Source: Paraburkholderia ferrariae NBRC 106233 (GTDB taxonomy: Bacteria > Pseudomonadota > Gammaproteobacteria > Burkholderiales > Burkholderiaceae). Taken from it: a DNA stretch of 64,000 nucleotides. Under the pieces are notes generated by a model, which was given only the letters and a program-made list of their open reading frames with translations, did not search any database and was not told the DNA's origin. A program made the translations under genes and the position numbers. Position 1 is the stretch's first letter, and each line of letters opens with the position of its first letter. This document shows, in pieces, positions 33,880-42,931 of the stretch. The stretch covers positions 248,001-312,000 of the forward strand of contig NZ_BAYB01000013.1 in assembly GCF_000685035.1 (NCBI RefSeq). Reading direction: 5' to 3'.

Positions 33880-34258
33880 ATGCACGAATTCCGCTGGGTA
33901 ACCGCTCGTTGCTATCGAAAATCCAGATAGTACGCGCCGTCGATGTCGCAAATATTTAGCGCCCCGCCCAGCTTGAAACGGCGACCGTCCCTCGGCATGC
34001 CGATGCGGTCTCAACGATTTCTTCCTCCCGGCCATTCATGCCGACAAACGAAAAATCGTTGAAGTCATCGAAAATCACCGACAAACCATAATGCGGTTGC
34101 CATACAAGAAACTTAACTTTTCATTTCAGTCACAGCCAGGGGATCTTGTGACGAACGCGCCGAACCCGGAAGCCCCGGATAGCCGGGATGACGACTCAAC
34201 TATCGCCCCCGGCGGCGTGCACAACTAACAAACATCACTAGCGAACACACACACAGCC
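33880..34258. promoter_or_regulatory. divergent region between the LysR gene and the phospholipase locus
   Basis: These 379 bases must carry the promoter for both sides. An aacga-aaaa-tcgtt dyad lies near 34,047-34,060, and a ccccgg-atag-ccggg hairpin near 34,175. The bases immediately before the ATG at 34259 (cactagcgaacacacacacagcc) lack a purine-rich Shine-Dalgarno sequence. They recur almost unchanged before the paralogous gene at 39134. No PHO-box repeat of good quality was found. Confidence 0.5.
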
Positions 34259-36496
34259 ATGGGCATCAAACAAGCAGTCCTTTTCGCGACCGTGGCCGTG
34301 GCCATGGGTGCCGGCCTGAGCGCCTGCGGCGGCAGCAACAGCGGCAGCGGCAGCAACGGCTCACCCGCGTCGACCTCGACCCCGGCATCCACGCCGACTG
34401 CATCCGTCCCAGGCGCCACGCGCGTGCTGCTCGTGAGCCTTGACGGCGTCAGCTACGATGCCATCGAGGCCGGCGTGAAGAGTGGCGCGTTGCCCAACCT
34501 CGCCAAACTCAACGTGTCGCTGGCCTACAGCGGCGGCGTGTCGGGTTCGCCCACAGTGCAGGCCAATACGCTCATGCCAGGCTGGGCCACGCTGCTGACC
34601 GGCACGTGGGTCAACCGTCACGGCGTGACCGGCGACAGCACCGGCCAGACCATCAACGTCGGGACGGTGTTCGACGCGACCAAGGCCGCGAAGAGCAGCA
34701 ACCTCAATGGTGCAGCCGTGGCCTCGTCCGGGCTCGTCGATCTGCTGGCGCCGTACAAGACGTCCGGCTCCCTTGACGCAGTGACCGACTGCTCGTCCAA
34801 CCTCGTCGCCGACGATTGCGTGACCCAGCAGGCCGGCGCGCTCATCGACAACCACTACTCGCTGGTGGTGGCCCAATTCCACGGCGCTACCGACGCGGCG
34901 CAAATCTACGGCGTGGGCTCGACGCAGTATGCGGGCGCGGTCAAGCTGCTCGATTCGGACGTGGGCACGCTACTGCAAAAGGCTGCCGCCAACAGCAACG
35001 ACAAATGGCTGGTCGTGGTGACGTCCGCTTACGGCTTGAGCGCGTCGGGCGTCATGGACGGCCTGACGCAGCTGCCGGAAGCCGCGACCTTCGTCGGCGT
35101 GAATCAACCGCTGAACGCAACGGCGGGTGTCGGAGCGGCCGTGCCGGCCACGCTGGGGGAGATCTACGCGTACCCGGGCATCGCCGACGTGACGCCGACC
35201 GTGCTGTCGTATCTGGGCCTGTTGCCCGGCACGGAGGACTACGCGATGGACGGCGGACAGCTGATCGCCGATGAAACCGTACAGGACTTCAACGTCGCGC
35301 TGAACTCGACCAACGCCAACGTCCCCGGCACCCAGGCCGTCTTGAGCTGGGTGCCGCCGGCCACAGGCGCGATTACCGTGCTGCGCGACGGCGTGGCGAT
35401 CGCCACCCTCGATCAGGGCACCACCACCTATACCGACGATCTCGTTGCGGCCATGAACGCGCTCGACCCGTCGGGCGCCGCGCAAACGCACCAGTTCAAC
35501 TACGCGGTGCAGACCGGCACGGGCACGGCGCTGGTGTCCAGCCTGACGCCGCAGGTGACGTTCGCGCCGCTGCTTTCGTCGTTGAGCAATGGCCTTTATG
35601 TGTATTACCCGTTCACGACCACGTCGGCGCTCGGCGCTTCGTTCCCGGCTCCGTCCGATCACTTCGGCAACAGCACGATGGGGCCGCCGAGCGGCAGTCT
35701 GAATCCGCTGGCGGGCACGGTGGTGCAAGGTCCGTTCGGTACCGGCAGCCAGGCGTTGATGGTCGACGACCAGTACTCGGCGACGCCCTGGGAGGACTAT
35801 CAGCTGAAATTCAACGCCGCGAACCTGGACCCGACCAACGGCCTGAACAACACCGCCACGTCGAGTTCGTTCACGATCGGTTTCTGGTTCAAGAATCCGC
35901 AGGCGTCGTGCGTCACCTCGGGCGATTACCCGTTGCTCGCGAACAAAAACTACGACTCGGGCGCGTTCCCCGGCATTGCCCTCGCGGAGTATTCCGCGTC
36001 GACCGGCGTAGGCTGCATGCTGGACGGCAACGTCGCCGACGGCACCAACCGCACCAGCGATCCCAAACTGACCTTCTCCAATCAGCAGTGGGTGTATGTG
36101 GCGATGGTCTACAACGGCCCGGCCAAGTCGTACACCTGGTACGTGATGGACCCGGTGCTGGGCGCGCGCGACACCGTGGTCAGTGCCAGCGCCGTGGATC
36201 AAACGTTGCTCTATACCGGCCCGGGCACCAACGTTACTCAGAAAGGCACGAGCGGTACGTCCAATGGACTGAACCTCGCGCAGAGCGCCACGGCCGACTA
36301 CACGGCGTGGGGCGTGGGCACCGACGGCACCCGTCAATACCAGTATGCGAGAAACGGCAACGGCAACGCCGCCAAACCGGCCAACTACCAGACGGTTATC
36401 GCCGATCTGGCCATCTGGAACCGTGCGCTCACCGCCAACGAAATCAACTCGCTCTACGGGTCACAGTTGCCGCTTTCGTCGCTGGTCGGCAATTGA
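34259..36496 (+). CDS. lipoprotein with alkaline-phosphatase/NPP-like, Fn3-like and LamG-like domains (paralog 1)
   Basis: The 745-residue protein has a lipoprotein signal ending LSACGG (Cys23) and a Ser/Thr/Pro linker. Residues about 55-340 resemble type I phosphodiesterases (RVLLVSLDGVSYDAIEAGV, then PGWATLLTGTWVNRHGVTGDS, then ADVTPTVLSYLGLL followed by MDGGQLI). Two metal-site landmarks look altered: the usual SDHG position reads VTSAYGL, and the D-x-x-GH segment reads HGATDAAQIYG. It may therefore bind rather than cleave. Residues about 355-430 form an Fn3-like strand set (AVLSWVPPATGAITVLRDG). Residues about 445-740 are concanavalin/LamG-like (SFTIGFWFK, QWVYVAMVYNGP, IADLAIWNRALTANEI). 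It is the first gene of a locus with a phospholipase C and a close paralog. Confidence 0.82.
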   Translation: MGIKQAVLFATVAVAMGAGLSACGGSNSGSGSNGSPASTSTPASTPTASVPGATRVLLVSLDGVSYDAIEAGVKSGALPNLAKLNVSLAYSGGVSGSPTVQANTLMPGWATLLTGTWVNRHGVTGDSTGQTINVGTVFDATKAAKSSNLNGAAVASSGLVDLLAPYKTSGSLDAVTDCSSNLVADDCVTQQAGALIDNHYSLVVAQFHGATDAAQIYGVGSTQYAGAVKLLDSDVGTLLQKAAANSNDKWLVVVTSAYGLSASGVMDGLTQLPEAATFVGVNQPLNATAGVGAAVPATLGEIYAYPGIADVTPTVLSYLGLLPGTEDYAMDGGQLIADETVQDFNVALNSTNANVPGTQAVLSWVPPATGAITVLRDGVAIATLDQGTTTYTDDLVAAMNALDPSGAAQTHQFNYAVQTGTGTALVSSLTPQVTFAPLLSSLSNGLYVYYPFTTTSALGASFPAPSDHFGNSTMGPPSGSLNPLAGTVVQGPFGTGSQALMVDDQYSATPWEDYQLKFNAANLDPTNGLNNTATSSSFTIGFWFKNPQASCVTSGDYPLLANKNYDSGAFPGIALAEYSASTGVGCMLDGNVADGTNRTSDPKLTFSNQQWVYVAMVYNGPAKSYTWYVMDPVLGARDTVVSASAVDQTLLYTGPGTNVTQKGTSGTSNGLNLAQSATADYTAWGVGTDGTRQYQYARNGNGNAAKPANYQTVIADLAIWNRALTANEINSLYGSQLPLSSLVGN

Positions 36497-36517
36497 TCCA
36501 GAAAAAAGGACATATCG

Positions 36518-36835
36518 ATGAACGCGCAATCTTTTAATGACGTTTTGACCCGCGCGCGCTCGCGCCTGGGATGGGGAATCGGGCCGGCGGCCGGCATCGC
36601 CTGCGCCGCGCTGCTGCTGGCCGGTTGCGGCGGCGGCAACGGCGATTCGCCCGCAGCAGCAGCAGCGGCCGCGTCGACCCCGCAACAGACGCCGATCGTC
36701 ACGCCGCCGTCCACGCCCGCCTCGGCGGTAGCCGCGGCCTCGGGCGCCGACGCCAGCGCCTGCGCGTGCACGCCGAGCGGCGGCTCGCTGTCCAGCGTGA
36801 CTTCGGCCTCGGCGGCGCTCGACTGCGCGCCTTGA
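36518..36835 (+). CDS. small Ala/Ser-rich lipoprotein
   Basis: The family is not recognised. The 105-residue protein has an unusual long leader (MNAQSFNDVLTRARSRLG) before the hydrophobic stretch and lipobox LLLAGCGG. The mature part is almost entirely Ala, Ser, Thr, Pro and Gly with a CACTPSGG motif and a final Cys, giving four cysteines after the lipidated one. It begins 21 bases after the stop of paralog 1, with an AAAGGA before the ATG, and is followed after 30 bases by phospholipase C. It could be a spacer or assembly partner of the flanking proteins at the outer membrane. Confidence 0.68.
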   Translation: MNAQSFNDVLTRARSRLGWGIGPAAGIACAALLLAGCGGGNGDSPAAAAAAASTPQQTPIVTPPSTPASAVAAASGADASACACTPSGGSLSSVTSASAALDCAP

Positions 36836-36865
36836 TCCCTCATCGTCATTAACACTCGAATAACC

Positions 36866-39097
36866 ATGACCACCATTTCTCGACGCAATTTTCTGCGCGC
36901 CGCGGTCGGCGTGACCACGCTGGGCGCGATTCCGGCCTCGATCCAGCGCGCGCTGGCGATTCCGGCCAACAACGCCACGGGCACCATCCAGGACGTCGGA
37001 CACGTCATCCTCTTCATGCAGGAAAACCGGTCGTTCGACCATTACTTCGGCATGTTGCCCGGCGTGCGCGGGTATAGCGACCGCTTCACCATCCCGGCGG
37101 TCAATGGAAGCATCTGGTATCAAAACGCCACCGGCGGGCGGCAGCTTCAACCTTACTACCTGAACCCCAGCCTGCCGCAGAGCAAGGGCGCCATCATCGG
37201 CGGCGCGCACTCGTGGAGCGATCAGCACGCCGGCTGGGACCACGGCCGCATGGCCGGCTGGCCGCTCGCGAAGAGCCTGGACGCATCGGTGGGGTATCTG
37301 GTCGAAGATGACCTGCCCTATCACTGGGCGCTGGCCAACACGTTCACGCTGTGCGATGCGTATTTCACCTCGCAGCACTGCGGCACCTTTCCGAACCGCA
37401 CGTTCATGTGGAGCGGCACTAACGGCGCCAACGTCAGTTCGTATAACTTCATCAACAACGACGGCATCGGCTACACCATCGACGGGTCCGGTGCGCTGGG
37501 CGACCCGAGCATCGGCATGACGTGGGCCACCATTCCCGAGTTGCTGCAAAAAGCCGGCATCAGCTGGAAGCTTTACCAGCGCGCCAACGACAACAGCAAC
37601 AACAACCAGCTGTTTCCGTTCCGCGTCTATCGCCAGGCCGCGCAGAACCTGCTCACGCAAGGGCTCACGGTCAATTCGAGCTACTCGGATAACTCGGCGA
37701 TCATGGAAAACGTGTCGCCGTTCCTCAAGGGCGTGGTCAACACGCTACCGTCCACGGGCGCCGGCGGCCAGGGCGACTACCTGGAAACCTTCGCCAACGA
37801 CGTGCTGTCCGGCAACCTGGCCCAGGTCACCTGGCTCGTCGCGCCAGCCATGCAGAGCGAACACCCCGGCTCGTCGATTCCCGACGAGGGCGCCTACTGG
37901 ATCGACACCATCCTGAACGCGCTGACGGCAAACCCGGACGTGTGGAGCAAGACGGTGCTCTTCATCCCCTACGACGAGAACGACGGCTTCTTCGACCACC
38001 TGCCGCCGCCCAACCCGCCGTCACCGAACGGCGACGGCACCTACGCCGGCAAGTCCACCGTGGACGTGAGCAACGAGTATTACAACAAGCCGGTGCCGCC
38101 GATCAACGCGGGCGCCCCCGCGCAGGACGGCCTGCCTTACGGCCCCTGCGTGCGCGTGCCGATGATGGTGATCTCGCCGTGGAGCGTAGGCGGTTGGGTC
38201 AATTCGCAGGCCTTCGACCACACATCGATGCTGCAATTTCTGGGGCAGCGCTTCGGCATTCCAGTGGACAACGTCAGCCCGTGGCGCCGCACGGTGTTCG
38301 GCGACCTGACCGGCTGCTTCGACTTCACGAGCCCGAACAGCACGGTGCCCGCCGATCTGTCAGGCAAAGCGCCGAGCCTGACCCAGGCCAATGCGACCTA
38401 CACCACGCAGAACGCCAATTCGGGCGCGGTCCCCCCCGCCGACCCGGCCGGCAGCGTGCCGTTGCCGCAGCAGCCGCTGGTGCTGCGCCCGTCGCGCGCG
38501 CTGCCGTACCACCTGCACGCCAGTTCCACCGTCGATCCCGTTACCGGCCTCGTCTATCTAACCTTGATGAACACCGGCACGCAGGGCGCGGTGCTGCATG
38601 TGTACGACCAGCACAACCTGGCCGCGATCCCTCGCCGCTACACGGTGGGTGCGGGCAAGATGATTTCCGACTCGTGGACCCCCAACGGCAACGCTGCGCC
38701 CAACGCCGGCTTGTACAGCCTGTGGGTACTCGGCCCCAACGGTTTTCACCGCCTGTTCGAGGGCGATGTGTCGAAGGCTGCGGCAGGCGACGTGGTCGAC
38801 GTGCGCGTCTGCTACAACCAGGGCAGCAACTCGGTGTCCCTCACGGTGATGAACACCGGCAGCACGTCGGCCACGGTCACGATCAACGCCAACGCCTACG
38901 TCACCTTCAGCCAGACCTACACCGTCGACCCCGGCAATCAGGTCGAGCCGAGCTGGAACCTGGACGCTTCGCAGAGCTGGTACGACTTCACGCTGACCAT
39001 CGACGGCGACACCAGCTACACGCGGCGCTTCGCCGGCCGGCTGGAAACTGGCAAGGACGGCGTCAGCGACCCCGCCATGGGCGTCGCGACAGCGTGA
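36866..39097 (+). CDS. Tat-exported phospholipase C, phosphocholine-specific type
   Basis: The 743-residue protein starts MTTISRRNFLRAAVGVTTLG, a clear twin-arginine signal. The phosphoesterase domain follows (HVILFMQENRSFDHYFGMLPGVRG near 47-70, EHPGSSIPDEGAYW, then VLFIPYDENDGFFDHLPPP near 365-380, and PCVRVPMMVISPWSVGGWV), all landmarks of the PlcN/PlcH/AcpA family. Two C-terminal beta domains typical of these enzymes (about residues 545-735) end the chain. It should hydrolyse phosphatidylcholine or related lipids outside the cytoplasm. It is embedded between two paralogous lipoproteins, a setting I do not recognise from other phospholipase loci. Family resemblance is to the non-haemolytic Burkholderia enzymes. 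Confidence 0.95.
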   Translation: MTTISRRNFLRAAVGVTTLGAIPASIQRALAIPANNATGTIQDVGHVILFMQENRSFDHYFGMLPGVRGYSDRFTIPAVNGSIWYQNATGGRQLQPYYLNPSLPQSKGAIIGGAHSWSDQHAGWDHGRMAGWPLAKSLDASVGYLVEDDLPYHWALANTFTLCDAYFTSQHCGTFPNRTFMWSGTNGANVSSYNFINNDGIGYTIDGSGALGDPSIGMTWATIPELLQKAGISWKLYQRANDNSNNNQLFPFRVYRQAAQNLLTQGLTVNSSYSDNSAIMENVSPFLKGVVNTLPSTGAGGQGDYLETFANDVLSGNLAQVTWLVAPAMQSEHPGSSIPDEGAYWIDTILNALTANPDVWSKTVLFIPYDENDGFFDHLPPPNPPSPNGDGTYAGKSTVDVSNEYYNKPVPPINAGAPAQDGLPYGPCVRVPMMVISPWSVGGWVNSQAFDHTSMLQFLGQRFGIPVDNVSPWRRTVFGDLTGCFDFTSPNSTVPADLSGKAPSLTQANATYTTQNANSGAVPPADPAGSVPLPQQPLVLRPSRALPYHLHASSTVDPVTGLVYLTLMNTGTQGAVLHVYDQHNLAAIPRRYTVGAGKMISDSWTPNGNAAPNAGLYSLWVLGPNGFHRLFEGDVSKAAAGDVVDVRVCYNQGSNSVSLTVMNTGSTSATVTINANAYVTFSQTYTVDPGNQVEPSWNLDASQSWYDFTLTIDGDTSYTRRFAGRLETGKDGVSDPAMGVATA

Positions 39098-39133
39098 ACG
39101 ACAACGAAACATAACTAGCGACGACACACAGCC

Positions 39134-41362
39134 ATGCGCATCAAACAAGCACTCCTTTTCGCGGCCCTGGCTCTCGCCATGGGTGCCGGCCTGAGCGCCT
39201 GCGGTGGCAGCAACGGCACAACCGCGGCGGGGGCGTCGGCACCCTCGGGCGCCAGTCAGCCGGCCGGCACGACCGCCCCCGGGCCGACCGTGCACCGCAC
39301 CCTGATCATCGGTCTGGACGGCGTGATCTACGGCACCATCCAGGCGGGCCTGGCCAACGGTTCGCTGCCCAACCTGGCCAAACTGCAAGTGTCGCTGGCT
39401 TACGGCGGCGGCAGCGACGACCCGCTCACCCTGCAGGCCAACCAGGCCGATCCGGGCTGGGCGACCATCCTGTCCGGCACGTGGGTCAACCGCCACCAGG
39501 TCACCTCCGATGACGACACCCAGGCTGCCATTCACGACGCCAGCCTGTTCGACATGGTCAAGGCCGGCAGCAGCGGCCTGAACGGCGTGGCCACCGCCAA
39601 CCCGGTCATCTCCCAGTTGATGGCGAGCCAGCGTACCTCCGGCTCGCTGGACGCGCTGGACGACTGCTCGACCGACGCCAGCCCCGACGACTGCGTGACA
39701 CAGCAGGCCAGTTCGCTGATCGACAACCACTACACCACCGTGGTCGCGCAGTACACTGGTGCCGACAACGTCGCGCTCGAGAACGGGGGCACCTCTTCGG
39801 CCGCGTACGTCAACGCCGTCAAACTGCTCGACGGCGCGGTGGGCACGCTGCTGGCCGAAACCGCGAAGAACCCCGGCGATTCCTGGCAAGTGATCGTGAC
39901 CTCGGCGTACGGCCTGAGCAACTTCGGCAGTGCCGACGGGCTGCCCCTGCTGCCGGAGTCGACCACCTTCATCGCGATCAACCAGCCGCTGAACAACACT
40001 GCGGGCGTCGGTGCGGCCCAGCCGGCGGATCTGGCCGCACTCCATGCGTACCCGAGCCTCGCTGACATCACGCCGACGGTGCTGGCTTATCTAAACCTGC
40101 TGCCCAACGCAGCCAATTATGCGATGGACGGCGCCGAACTGACCGGCGATCAGGCGGTGTCGCAACTCGCGCTGACGCAGACGCGCACGGCCGTCTCGCT
40201 GAACTGGGCGCCGCCGGCCTCGGGCGAACCCGTGACCATCCTGCGTGACGGTCAGGTGCTCGCCACGCTGGCCGATGGAAGCACCAGCTACACCGACAAC
40301 AGTCTGGTTCAGTATCTGACCTCGAAAGATGCGTCGGGCGGCCTCGTGCAGGCGCAGATCAACTACGCGGTGCAGGCCGGCACGGGCGACGGGTTGCGCT
40401 CCAACCTGACGTCGCTGGTGTCGTTCGCGCCGCTGGCGCCGACGCTGACCAGCACGGGCGATCTGCTGGCTTACTACCCGTTCGGCTCTGCGCTGCCGGC
40501 AACCGACATGGAAAACCACAGCATTCTGGGGCCGTCGGCAAGCGACCTGCCCGCAGCGGCCGGCACGGTCCTGACGCCGGGGCCTTTCGGTACGGGCAGC
40601 TATGGCCTCGACGTAAATTCGAGCCAGCGCGACGCCAATCTGTTCGAAGGCTACAGGCTCAATTTCGGCACGGACACCCAGGGCAACACGCTCGACCCCA
40701 CCAACCAGCAGACGCCCGCGTTCACCATCGGCTTCTGGTTCAAGGTCGACATGCCGACGTGTCTTGCGTCCAATGACGCAGCGGTGTTCTCGAACAAGAA
40801 CTACGTCTCCGGCGGTGACTACGGCCTCGCCATCGGCTTGTTCTCGGGCACGACTACCTGCGGCATCGCGTTCAACCTCGGGTCGAACGCGGACCCGCTG
40901 GTGCCGGGATCGGTGGCCAGCGGAAAGAGCAGCTACCGAATCGACGGCCCGAGCAGCCCGTACACGCCGGTCACCGTCGGGCAGTGGGCCTACATCGCAA
41001 TGGCGGTCGACGCGCCCAACAACAAGTTCACCTGGTACGTCTGGGACCCGGTGCTGGGCCTGCGCTCCGGCACGGTCGTGAACAGCAGCAATCTGCTCGA
41101 CTGGAGCAAGCTCTATACGGGCACCACGCTCGGCTGGACCGGCAACGGTGGCACGTCCACCGCGAGCCTGGGTCGTGGGGGTTGGGGCGTTGGCACCGAC
41201 GGGACGACGCAATACATCAAGAACAAGAACGTCCCCACCACCAACCTCTTTACCAAACAGGCCTTCAGCGACATAGCGATCTGGAAGCGCCCGCTGACCA
41301 CCGCCGAGGTCGCCTCGATCTACCAGTCGAAGTTGCCGCTTTCGACCTTGTCCGGTAATTGA
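39134..41362 (+). CDS. lipoprotein with alkaline-phosphatase/NPP-like, Fn3-like and LamG-like domains (paralog 2)
   Basis: The 742-residue protein is collinear with the product at 34259. It has the same lipoprotein signal ending LSACGG (Cys23) and the same order of domains. Matching landmarks are RTLIIGLDGVIYGTIQAGL, PGWATILSGTWVNRHQV, SLIDNHYTTVVAQYTGADN, VTSAYGLSNFG in place of SDHG, SLNWAPPASGEPVTILRDGQ, AFTIGFWFKVD, QWAYIAMAVDAPN, and SDIAIWKRPLTTAEV with the end PLSTLSGN. The nucleophile and metal positions look substituted here as well. The leader DNA before the ATG repeats that of paralog 1. It is probably a duplication that spans the intervening lipase genes, with substantial sequence drift since. 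It may target the lipase or a glycan at the cell surface. Confidence 0.82.
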   Translation: MRIKQALLFAALALAMGAGLSACGGSNGTTAAGASAPSGASQPAGTTAPGPTVHRTLIIGLDGVIYGTIQAGLANGSLPNLAKLQVSLAYGGGSDDPLTLQANQADPGWATILSGTWVNRHQVTSDDDTQAAIHDASLFDMVKAGSSGLNGVATANPVISQLMASQRTSGSLDALDDCSTDASPDDCVTQQASSLIDNHYTTVVAQYTGADNVALENGGTSSAAYVNAVKLLDGAVGTLLAETAKNPGDSWQVIVTSAYGLSNFGSADGLPLLPESTTFIAINQPLNNTAGVGAAQPADLAALHAYPSLADITPTVLAYLNLLPNAANYAMDGAELTGDQAVSQLALTQTRTAVSLNWAPPASGEPVTILRDGQVLATLADGSTSYTDNSLVQYLTSKDASGGLVQAQINYAVQAGTGDGLRSNLTSLVSFAPLAPTLTSTGDLLAYYPFGSALPATDMENHSILGPSASDLPAAAGTVLTPGPFGTGSYGLDVNSSQRDANLFEGYRLNFGTDTQGNTLDPTNQQTPAFTIGFWFKVDMPTCLASNDAAVFSNKNYVSGGDYGLAIGLFSGTTTCGIAFNLGSNADPLVPGSVASGKSSYRIDGPSSPYTPVTVGQWAYIAMAVDAPNNKFTWYVWDPVLGLRSGTVVNSSNLLDWSKLYTGTTLGWTGNGGTSTASLGRGGWGVGTDGTTQYIKNKNVPTTNLFTKQAFSDIAIWKRPLTTAEVASIYQSKLPLSTLSGN

Positions 41363-41550
41363 TTTCGTGTACTAATGAGTTGACGGGTCCGCACGGATGC
41401 GTCAACTCCAATCGTCCATGTCGTGCTTGATAGTATGCCGGTTCGCGATGAGCGCACCGACGGTCGGCTCGTTGTTCATCGCACGCTGAATGGCCGTACG
41501 CGTCCGAACGAGGCCGTAGACCAGGTAGTTGATGAACGCAGTGAGAACGA

Positions 41551-41947
41551 CTAGCGGATGGGCGTGGCTTTCGCGGCGGCGGCCAGATGCGGCGCGACGT
41601 TCCACGGCAGAAACTCGTCGATACGGGTGATCGGGTGATCGGCAATGCGCTCAATGACGTAGGCAAGATACGCTTCGGGGTCCAGACCGTTCAGGCGCGC
41701 GGTTCCAATGAACGAGTACATTGCGGCCGCCCGCTCGCCTCCGCTGTCGGAGCCTGCGACAGGTATTCCGCCTTCCAATGGCCACTCCGCGTAACGCGCG
41801 CTCGGCGATGAGGTTGTCGATCTCCGCGCGGCCGTCGTTGCGGTAGCGCTCAAGCGCCGCCCAGCGATTGAGCGCGTACTGGACCGCTTTGGTCGTGTCG
41901 GATTTTGCCGAGAGCGTGGTGAGCGTTGCCTCGAACCAGCGTTTCAG
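41551..41947 (-). pseudogene. IS66-family transposase (TnpC) C-terminal remnant
   Basis: The minus strand, starting at the edge of the IS3 element, reads LKRWFEATLTTLSAKSDT, then YALNRWAALERYRNDGRAEIDN followed by AERALRGVAIGRR. After a frameshift it reads GGERAAAMYSFIGTARLNGLDP and IADHPITRIDEFLPWNVA, ending at 41551. These are the last blocks of IS66 TnpC, including the EIDN-x3-ERALR segment. The N-terminal two-thirds and tnpA/tnpB are absent. The IS3 element begins at the next base, so it cut or replaced the rest of this IS66 copy. The 188 bases between here and the preceding lipoprotein gene show nothing I can identify. Confidence 0.85.
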
Positions 41948-41977
41948 TGACCCTGCCTCGTTTCCGCGTACAGCAGA

Positions 41978-42841
41978 TCATGCAGCGATCAACGCGGCCT
42001 CGAAGTCGACGGGAGTAAGAAACCCTATTGAGGTGTGCAGGCGCTCTCGATTGTAATAGCCCTCGATCCAGTCGACGATATCCAGACGAGCCTGTGCTCG
42101 CGTTTCGTAGTGAACCTGATAGATTCTCTCGACTTTCAGGGTCTTGAAGAAGCTTTCCATAGGGGCGTTGTCCCACGCATTGGCACGACGGCTCATGGAG
42201 ATCGTTGCCTTGAATCCGGCGGCCAGCTTCCGGTACGCCCAGCTTGCATATTGCGCTCCTCTGTCGGAGTGTAATAGCAGTCCCGGTGCCGGTTTGCGTT
42301 GCCAGCACGCGCTGCGCAGTGCCTGGCAAACCAGCTCGGCGTCGATGCGTTCGGACATCAACTACCCCACTATGCGTCGACTCCCCAGATCGAGAATCGC
42401 CGCGAGATACAGCCAGCCTTCGCCGGTCCTGACAAACGTGATGTCGCTGACCCACGCGCGATCAGGCTGCCAGCAATCGAAACGACGATCGAGCAGGTTC
42501 GGCGCTACGGGAAGGCTGTGCGTAGAGTCGGTCGTGATCCGCCAGGCACGCCTGTAGACCGGGCGCAAGCCTTGGCGCTGCAAGCTACGCCGCACGCGCT
42601 CTTCGCTCGCCGGTCGACCTTGGGCTCGCAATTGCCGCACGATACGCGGATGGCCGTAGGCGCCACGATGCGCGCGATGGATGGCGGCTACCTCCGCATC
42701 CAGGGCCGCGTTCGCTTGCGTCCTTGCGCTGGGCGGACGAACGCGCCACTGGCAATATCCGCTGCGTGAGACGCCCAGAATCTGGCATAGCCGGGTGATG
42801 CTGTACTGGTCGCGGTAACCGTCGATCCAGGCGTACCTCAC
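41978..42841 (-). pseudogene. IS3-family transposase orfB with an in-frame TAG
   Basis: From the GTG at 42841 the frame reads RYAWIDGYRDQYSITRLCQILGVSRSGY, then GAYGHPRIVRQL, DRAWVSDITFVRTGEGWLYL with the first catalytic Asp, and DLGSRRIVG. A TAG follows at 42364-42362. Reading resumes in the same frame with MSERIDAELVCQALR, LLHSDRGAQYAS with the second Asp, and NAPMESFFKTLKVE with the catalytic Glu, to RLHTSIGFLTPVDFEAALIAA. The TAG replaces the Trp of the usual RRIVGW stretch (TGG to TAG). Apart from that codon, the DDE domain appears complete. Confidence 0.88.
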
Positions 42842-42897
42842 CGCGACCCCTTCGCGAGGTGAGTAGACCCGGGGAGTTGCGCCCCGAGCCTCTCCCA

Positions 42898-42931
42898 GAA
42901 CCGTACGTGAGGCTCCCACCTCATACGGCTC
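42898..42931 (-). ncRNA. group II intron domain V
   Basis: The minus strand runs from gagccgtatgaggtgggagc through ctcacgtacggttc. It folds into the conserved 34-nt helix with the AGC catalytic triad near its 5' base. It is followed by a domain VI stem (gggag...ctccc) and the intron end. No mutation expected to break catalysis is visible by eye. Confidence 0.85.

Noticed and set aside
34100..34250. Possible PHO box before the phospholipase locus
   Set aside because: Pieces such as ttcagtcac and cttgtgacg do not form the required 7-bp repeats with 4-bp spacing, so phosphate control is not supported by sequence.
31559..42841. Genetic-code change (TAG read as sense)
   Set aside because: Housekeeping-type genes in the window end normally, and the neighbouring RT gene also carries frameshifts and a TGA, so ordinary decay of mobile elements is the simpler explanation.
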